From Chamaecyparis obtusa (taxonomy: Eukaryota > Streptophyta > Pinopsida > Cupressales > Cupressaceae), in the NCBI GenBank assembly GCA_027943335.1, contig BSBK01006439.1:62001-126000 (forward strand): a stretch of 64,000 nucleotides of DNA. Direction: 5' to 3'. This document shows positions 57,987 to 64,000 of this stretch, one piece after another (positions within the stretch are counted from its first letter, which is position 1; every line of letters begins with the position of its first letter). Both the position numbers and the translations under genes were made by a program. The notes below the pieces were generated by a model. It saw nothing but the letters and a program-made list of their open reading frames with translations. It ran no database searches and had not been told where the DNA came from.

Positions 57987-59739
57987 TCAAACAAAACCAT
58001 TCACTGGTTGTGAAAAATAGCTACCTCTTCTCATTAGGATATTTTGCATTGGACTCATGAGGATAGCTACAAAGATGTGAGGCACATAAAAATTTGTCAA
58101 ATAATTATTAACTGCCTCTGCTAAAATAGGATCAAGTTTACCTTCCTCTAATTGGTCACATGGAGAGGTCTCGGTAGACTCCTTCTGGGCCAAGTATCTG
58201 ATGGGATAGCCTTTTGAAAGTCTAAAGGTAGGACTTTTCTTGATGGCTTCTTCTTTATCTTCATGGTTTCCTTCCATCATGGATAGCCATGGCAACTCAT
58301 CATCCATGGACAGGGGACTGTCATCCTCTACTTTTAAACAAGCCAAGAGCTCATCAAAGCTGTCAAAATCTTGAAGATACCCAGGAATGACCGGTTCTTT
58401 ACAATTAGGCTCCATACACAAGCCATCCATGATGCTTCCAAAATAATCTTTATCAAGGCTCTAGTTATCATCTGCACGTTGGGAAGCCTCCTCCTCCAAG
58501 ATGAGATCAAGCTCATGAATCAACATATCTTCAGGATCAATCTTTTGTAGCTGCTGCAACTTCAAAGAGGTGGCTATGATCACATCTTTATCATCCTGCT
58601 TAACAAAACCATGTAGCTTATCCATTAAGGACATGGCATCTTCTTCTATATCAAACTCCTATTGATGGTGAACCTTTTCTTCTGATTGACCTTCAACCAT
58701 AGGTAACGGCATGGTCTCTTCTTCATATCAATAAAGAGGGGAAGCTCATCAAGTGAACCATCCAAGAGCTTAGGCTAAGCATCAAACTCCATCTCCTCAT
58801 CTTGCTGCTCCAATTCACCATAATCATCACTCTGCACTGATACCTTAGATTTCTTCTCCTCCTCTTCAAATGAAAGCTCATTTACCACAAGTCCTTTCTC
58901 AGATACTAGACTAGTATCCTTGAAAAGACTTGGTATCTGATAGCCAGTAGGTAGAGTCCATTGGGTATCTGCAATACTTCATCATCTTGAGAAACTAGAG
59001 GGGCCTCTTGAGATAAAAAAATTTCTTGAATAGGTTGCTCTTATAGAGTGGTGGGTTGCATCTCAAGTATAGGCTCCTAAAAGGAATTTTTTGCCTTGAA
59101 ACTTGGGATATGAAATTAAGGGGGCTCAGAGGGAGACATAGAAGACATAGACAAATGTGCCTTCCAGCTTGGGATTTTAGGTCTAGGAGCCTCTTGTTGA
59201 GAAATTTGTGGTCTGAACCTTGCTGTCTCAATGTCAACTCGGTGTCTGATCTCTTCTTGGAATTTTTTTACTTGTTTCTCATTAACAAGAGTCTTTGCCG
59301 CTTGGTAAGGAATGAACCCTTGCTCATAACTTTGAGCTTCCATCTCCTGCTACTCTCTAATCTCGGACACTTGCTTAATTAAATCAAGCAATAGGTTCTT
59401 TGTCTTTTCTTGCTCCTTGATGAAGTCTGAGCTCTGAATCTATTACCAATTAGGCTGAGAAGGGATGGCTGGGTGGTAAGCATGATGAGGCAACTAGATT
59501 TGCATTTTTTGTTGTGCCCTTTGTGCCCATGATCCATCTTGTCAGAGGGTTCTTTCATAATCTTGCATGAGGGAAAACTCATTTGGAGCATGCTGGATAT
59601 AATGACGACCTTCAAAAGTATGAAAGCGCAGGGTAAAAGGAGGCTTTAGGCTGCCTTGGTAAGGCTAATGACCAGCCCATTGAGAATTACTCTCATAATA
59701 GGATGGTGGGTAACCTAACTATCCATTGTAACTTGACAT
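57987..59739 (-). pseudogene. Internal ORF of the LARD-like element, decayed
   Basis: Minus-strand text starting with ATG at 59739, in one frame to about 59116. It includes 'TFEGRHYIQHAPNEFS', 'DFIKEQEKTKNLLLDLIKQV' and 'AKTLVNEKQVKKFQEEIRHRV' (a helical, charged part), with about seven stops. After a frame change an acidic 147-codon open piece follows (58430-57987: 'FDELLACLKVEDDSPLSMDDELPW'). No zinc knuckle, protease or polymerase motif. Possibly a gag-type protein of a Ty3-type non-autonomous element. I do not recognise it. Confidence 0.5.
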
Positions 59740-59943
59740 TTATACTCGTGTATTTAGCTGGAATCTGAATATGAAAGATTTGAAACATACCAGCACTTGA
59801 TCTTTGAAACCTGTAGACCTCGAGAGTTGCTAGATATGCAGAAAAAATAACCTCTTCTAGGTTTGTAACCTACTAGATGCATATCAAAACCAACAAGAAT
59901 TATGAAAATTATGACCTCTTGGTCCCACCAAGCATGCCAGAAT

Positions 59944-62188
59944 TGTTATACACTAAGTTTGCACCTTGTCTCAAGCTCTCTTGGTCTTGATAACTTAGTA
60001 TAACATGGGAATCATCTCTAGGTTGTGGGACCTTTGCTAACTAAGATGAGACCTCCAGGTTCTAGGCTGATTCCTCTTGGATAATCACCTTAATTTTCTT
60101 CTAGACATGAAAGTAAATCTTTTGAGAGAAAGGGATAGAAGGAATGCATGAAATGGAAATAACTGAAAAGAAAACTACCTAGTAGGTGATGCACCAAAAT
60201 TAGGGTTTGGATCTCAGTATAGAGGAATGGGATCAATGAAAATATTAGGTCTCGTAGGTCACAACTTACTGAATAGGCTTGCATAAGTGTTTCATAAGAG
60301 GGCTTGAACATAAGACACAACTTATGACTTTCAAGCGGACATTCACTTCTACAACTTGGTGTAGGATTGAGACAAGACTGCTAGGGGGCTGAAGTATACC
60401 CACAAAAATATCTAAATCAGATCAAAGACAATAACACACATAATTACAAAAAGTAAGAGGGATCAGGAAACCTAAACATCGTTGGAAGCATTCATAAAGT
60501 TTGATCCAATAAGAGATAAAATTAAACAAGGAAGCATAGGGACATGAAGAATTGTTGCAAAATACCTCTACAATGTTTTAATTTATCAATGGGAGAAATA
60601 CAACTGTATAATCCAGAGCGCAGAAAAAATGCCACAGATAACTCTCAAGAAAGGTAAATTTTTCTTTTACAATTGTCCAACTCTAAGTTCAAAATCTCTA
60701 AAAATACATTATATAAATCACTCAACTACACGTAGGCAGGAGTCAAAAATCTAACTAGGGTTACAAGGATCTGCAATAGAATAATCATTAACCCTGAATC
60801 AAAAAAGTCTGATCATAAATGTTTGTCTGCAACACTATGTCTGATCAGATATCTTGTTTACATGCCCATCTCAGTACTACATCACTTGCAGATAAACAAC
60901 CTAGATTCATCATCCTTACTACACCAAAGTCTCACCATGAATGCCACAAAAGTACTTCATAGGGACAAGAATCAACTCATGGTGGCTAGCCAGACCTTTT
61001 CATCATTTCCCCTTAACTATACATGTCCTAGCGACATAAATTTTACTAACTACCTCATCGCTCACAGTCTACAATCAAAACTGGCAAAAACCTGGGTTTG
61101 AGACCTAACTAAAAAATTAACCCTAAGCTTTACCTTGGGCTCATTTTCCCTTAGTTTCCAAGTTTCTTGAACTTTTCCCTAACCTTGGTTCCATCTAGTG
61201 ACTACACAAAACCCTTAACTGCGCAACTATGCATCCGCTAAGAAAAGTGGAGCTCTACTAAACCATATATGTGATCATGCAAAAAAGGAAACACTTTATA
61301 AGACATCTCCAAGTTTAGAGGTCAAAAAGATCTCCTCTAAACTTCTTGCTATTAAAATCTAGCCCCACTGACAATTGCATTGTCATCACTAGCCCTCAGC
61401 CAATAAGCATCGAACACATCAACACAAAAGGCATTAGACCCACCTACAAAAGAATCTCATCAAATGGTTGTTGCATGATCTCATGGGCTTGGAAGATCCC
61501 ATGAGATCATACAACCACCATAGATCTTCACCACACTGGCACCCCACTTAAGGAATCTAGACCCACCTACAATGGTTACTCACCAGCTGGCCAATGAAAC
61601 ATGAACACATCATGACACAAGGACCCACCACCAAACTACAAGCCATCATCAGTGCGGCTAATAGCTAGTCACATGTTTGCATAGCCAAAAAAAATGTTAT
61701 AAGAACATGCGACGGACCAAAAGCAATTCTTCAATAGGATCTTGGTCAGTCGCATGATCGCAAAAGGGGAAAAAGACCTATGTGATCATGCGACAAGTGC
61801 TAGCAGTTGTTGAAAACATCAACTGGGCCCCACCAACCAATCACAGTAGCACACTTGGGAAAATGATGTCATCAGGGGAGAAGAACTACAAAGATGCGAA
61901 GGCCGAAAGCAACTGAGGTTTTCGCAGACCAAAAGGTAGAAAACACAGAGGGTTTTTAGACTTAGACAATTTTTTGGAACCCTGCGACTTGATTATTTCT
62001 TGCAGACATAAAAAATTGAATATCTCCCTAGCTATTATGAATCAGCGCATGTGATCTAAACTAGAGCTTGAAAACATATCAAATAACATTGGGCTAAGGG
62101 CACAAAACATGAAACTTTGTGGATCAACTTTGCAAAAAAAAACAAGCTTGTGGCCAAAATTGAATAACAGGGAAATTTTTGGGTAACA
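59944..62188 (-). repeat. LARD LTR, right (5' if minus)
   Basis: 2245 bp, collinear with 55504-57748. Differences include many C/T and G/A pairs. Holds the conserved hairpin at 61475-61510. Confidence 0.88.
61475..61510. other. Conserved LTR hairpin, second copy
   Basis: Same 13-bp arms as 57036-57071; one base of the loop and the outer flanks differ. Confidence 0.8.
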
Positions 62189-62275
62189 AGTACATCTAAT
62201 CAAATATATATGGTTCTAATCAAATATATGTCTCAAATCATAAACTAAGTCTCAAATAAAAGATATGTTCAACAT
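62189..62275. repeat. Simple-repeat tract, right part
   Basis: Continues the TCTAATCAAATATATGTC array of 55400-55503, interrupted by the LARD-like element. Confidence 0.8.
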
Positions 62276-62281
62276 GTCGTA

Positions 62282-64000
62282 AACTAAGGAGTCATCTAGG
62301 CGCATGCGAACAGAGTGACCCTCTGAGCAACTGCCACAAGCATCCTCTGGTTGTGAGACAACAACTGATCCCCATGAATATAAATGCACATATATATGAT
62401 AATAATCTAAAATAATTAAAATATTATAAATGCATGTTTAAAATTACATATTTTTAAAACTTACCTGACCACTGCTAGGTGTCACATCTGCTAAATCTCT
62501 CCTATGAAAAGTATCACCTGGTTGTAAAGTAGTGACTGACCCCTACAAATTTAGTGTACAATAGTTGGTTACATACATGTGCATAGTATATATATTATGT
62601 AAAGTACTTGAAATATATAAACACATGTCTACACATGCATGCTTAAACATACATATATCTAAAACTAAGCTAACCACTAGTAGGTGTCACATCATGTGGA
62701 AGAGGCTCTGAGCCCACACTAGAGGTAACATGCTCTACTAACTGTGCCTACAAAATATTATGTATTGAAAAAACATCAATACACATGTCTATAATTAATT
62801 ATTAACCAAAACCCCTAACAAAAAATAAAATAAAATTGTATACGTACCTGGGTCTCAGGAGCAAGAGGATCATCATCATGTTGCACCATCGTATCATCAA
62901 CTAAAACTACATTGCCCACACCACCTAAGGTCATAAACCTCTATAGTAATGAGGAGTGTAGGGGTGACACTAGCTGGGAGGGGAGTAATGTAGAACCTGA
63001 ACAATCTGGATGCAATACCATATCCATAAATGACCTGTCATCACTACCAACATCCACCTGACCCAACCCACGCAACTACTCATCAAAAGGGTCTAGGCCC
63101 TCAATGGTGATGCATACATCTCCAATCAGTATACCTAGCTCTGTAACTATAGGGTGATCTATGGGTTCATGACTCTCTGCACTATGATGTGCCTGACTAG
63201 TGGATGGTGTGTCCTATTTTGGTGAAACTATAGGACCTCATACAAGTGCAATGAAATCTTTGACTAAATGTATTGGGATCCTATGCATGTTGGCAATATG
63301 AGAATAGGCCTATAGGAGATCCTCCAAAAAGTAAAGGGCCATATCTAAAGTACTCCGATGAACTGATAGTGCTCGTATCTCTCCAAGGATAGGAAGACCT
63401 ACAGGTCTATAATTCTCCTCACTCACACCTGCAATAGTACTACATGAGGCCTCAGAAGATGATCTGGCTCTACTTGGTCTAGTCAAAATGTATATGCCCA
63501 CTAAATATAAAGTGATGGATGTGGCTACAGAATCAATCTATCATATATTATCCACAAATCCACTCTGAGAAGCAATGATGACTCTATCTATAGTAGTAGC
63601 CATCACTGGTGCCACTATCGGAGTCATCTCCCCAACTAGCTATCTACAAGGCTACACAACTTGATCAAACCTATGATACTGATCGTGGTCTACAACCCTA
63701 CTGAGACCCTAACCATAATATGATGGCAGATCTAAATAGTTGACCCAAGGTCCCAAATGGAACTCAGTGTACAAGTGTTGTGCAAAATATAATGAAATCT
63801 GGTCGTTATTTGGATAACGACCATGTTGCAAGAAATCAAGGATAAATCATACATGCAATCTGAGGTATCACACACTATGTGACCTGATATTCCCTCACCA
63901 CTATGTTCCCCTCATAATGTTGGAAAACCTCTCATTTGATGGTTTCCTTGGGGATGAGGCTCTAAACCGTCACCAAGGAAACATCGCCTGAGACCTCCTC
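62282..64000 (-). pseudogene. Decayed intron-containing gene of unknown family (partial)
   Basis: One frame runs from the window edge to about 62848 with about a dozen stops, nearly all TGA or TAG, and apparently no frameshift. Text includes 'FLQHGRYPNNDQISLYFAQH' and 'YTEFHLGPWVNYLDLPSYYG' (63835-63715), 'RVIIASQSGFVDN' (63585-63545), a 63-codon open piece (63501-63310) and an acidic end ('VDDTMVQHDDDPLAPETQ'). Splice-type sites follow: donor CAG|GTACGTATAC at 62848, a small exon 62747-62675, another 62542-62465 (donor CAG|GTAAGTTTT) and a third near 62372. The three small exons look like copies of each other. I do not recognise the protein; it could be a transposon gene. Confidence 0.5.

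Larger units (their letters stand above)
55504..62188 (-). mobile_element. LARD-like non-autonomous LTR element
   Basis: Two 2245-bp direct repeats (55504-57748 and 59944-62188), TGTTA...TAACA, around a 2195-bp internal region. Flanks AGTAT and AGTAC: a 5-bp target duplication with one change. The internal region has decayed coding text only on the minus strand, so the element is taken as minus. No pol motif. LTRs differ by several percent, so it is much older than the element at 22151-29430. No convincing primer site: the base after the minus-strand 5' LTR reads ATTCTGGCATGCTTGG. Confidence 0.82.

Overview
The window is nuclear DNA of a large-genome seed plant, most likely a gymnosperm (conifer-type). 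It is AT-rich, almost free of intact host genes, and built from nested LTR retrotransposons, 5'-truncated LINEs, MITE-like elements and satellites. Plant markers are initiator-tRNA-Met primer sites (TGGTATCAGAGC), a chromodomain Ty3/gypsy element, DUF4283-type LINE ORF1 and a lectin-receptor-type kinase pseudogene. I saw no tRNA, rRNA or CRISPR, and no clearly intact host gene.

Layout. 1-6.7 kb: two minus-strand L1-type LINE pieces. 10.3-11.3 kb: a third LINE piece with a 16-bp target duplication. 13.0-34.2 kb: a Russian-doll nest. An old copia-type element (5' LTR ~13020-14629, 3' LTR from 18908) carries a 991-bp terminal-inverted-repeat element in its body. Its 3' LTR holds a foldback MITE. 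That MITE is split by a Ty3/gypsy chromovirus (19125-30421, TSD AATAT), and the gypsy chromodomain is split by a young non-autonomous element (22151-29430). The same 3' LTR also contains a 3.06-kb solo LTR (TSD TTACA). 34.6-37.3 kb: a plus-strand LINE. 38.1-39.0 kb: a kinase pseudogene. 41.9-43.1 kb: a solo LTR of the young family. 43.7-54.1 kb: two pieces of a transposase-like gene flanking an older relative of the young element (45778-52316, minus). 54.35-55.5 kb: a 149-bp satellite and simple repeats, into which a LARD-like element (55504-62188) inserted. 62.3-64 kb: a decayed minus-strand gene with introns and repeated small exons.

The most interesting item is the 22151-29430 element. Its LTRs are nearly identical apart from repeat number, and it has a primer site, three polypurine tracts, an open 397-codon gag-like ORF with five CCHC knuckles and an open 1045-codon second ORF where pol should be. 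The older copy at 45.8-52.3 kb has the same two-gene plan, so this is a family rather than an accident. A similar domain type appears to occupy an extra ORF downstream of RNase H in the LINEs. These elements lack reverse transcriptase and integrase and presumably borrow them from an autonomous copia (Sirevirus-like) partner.
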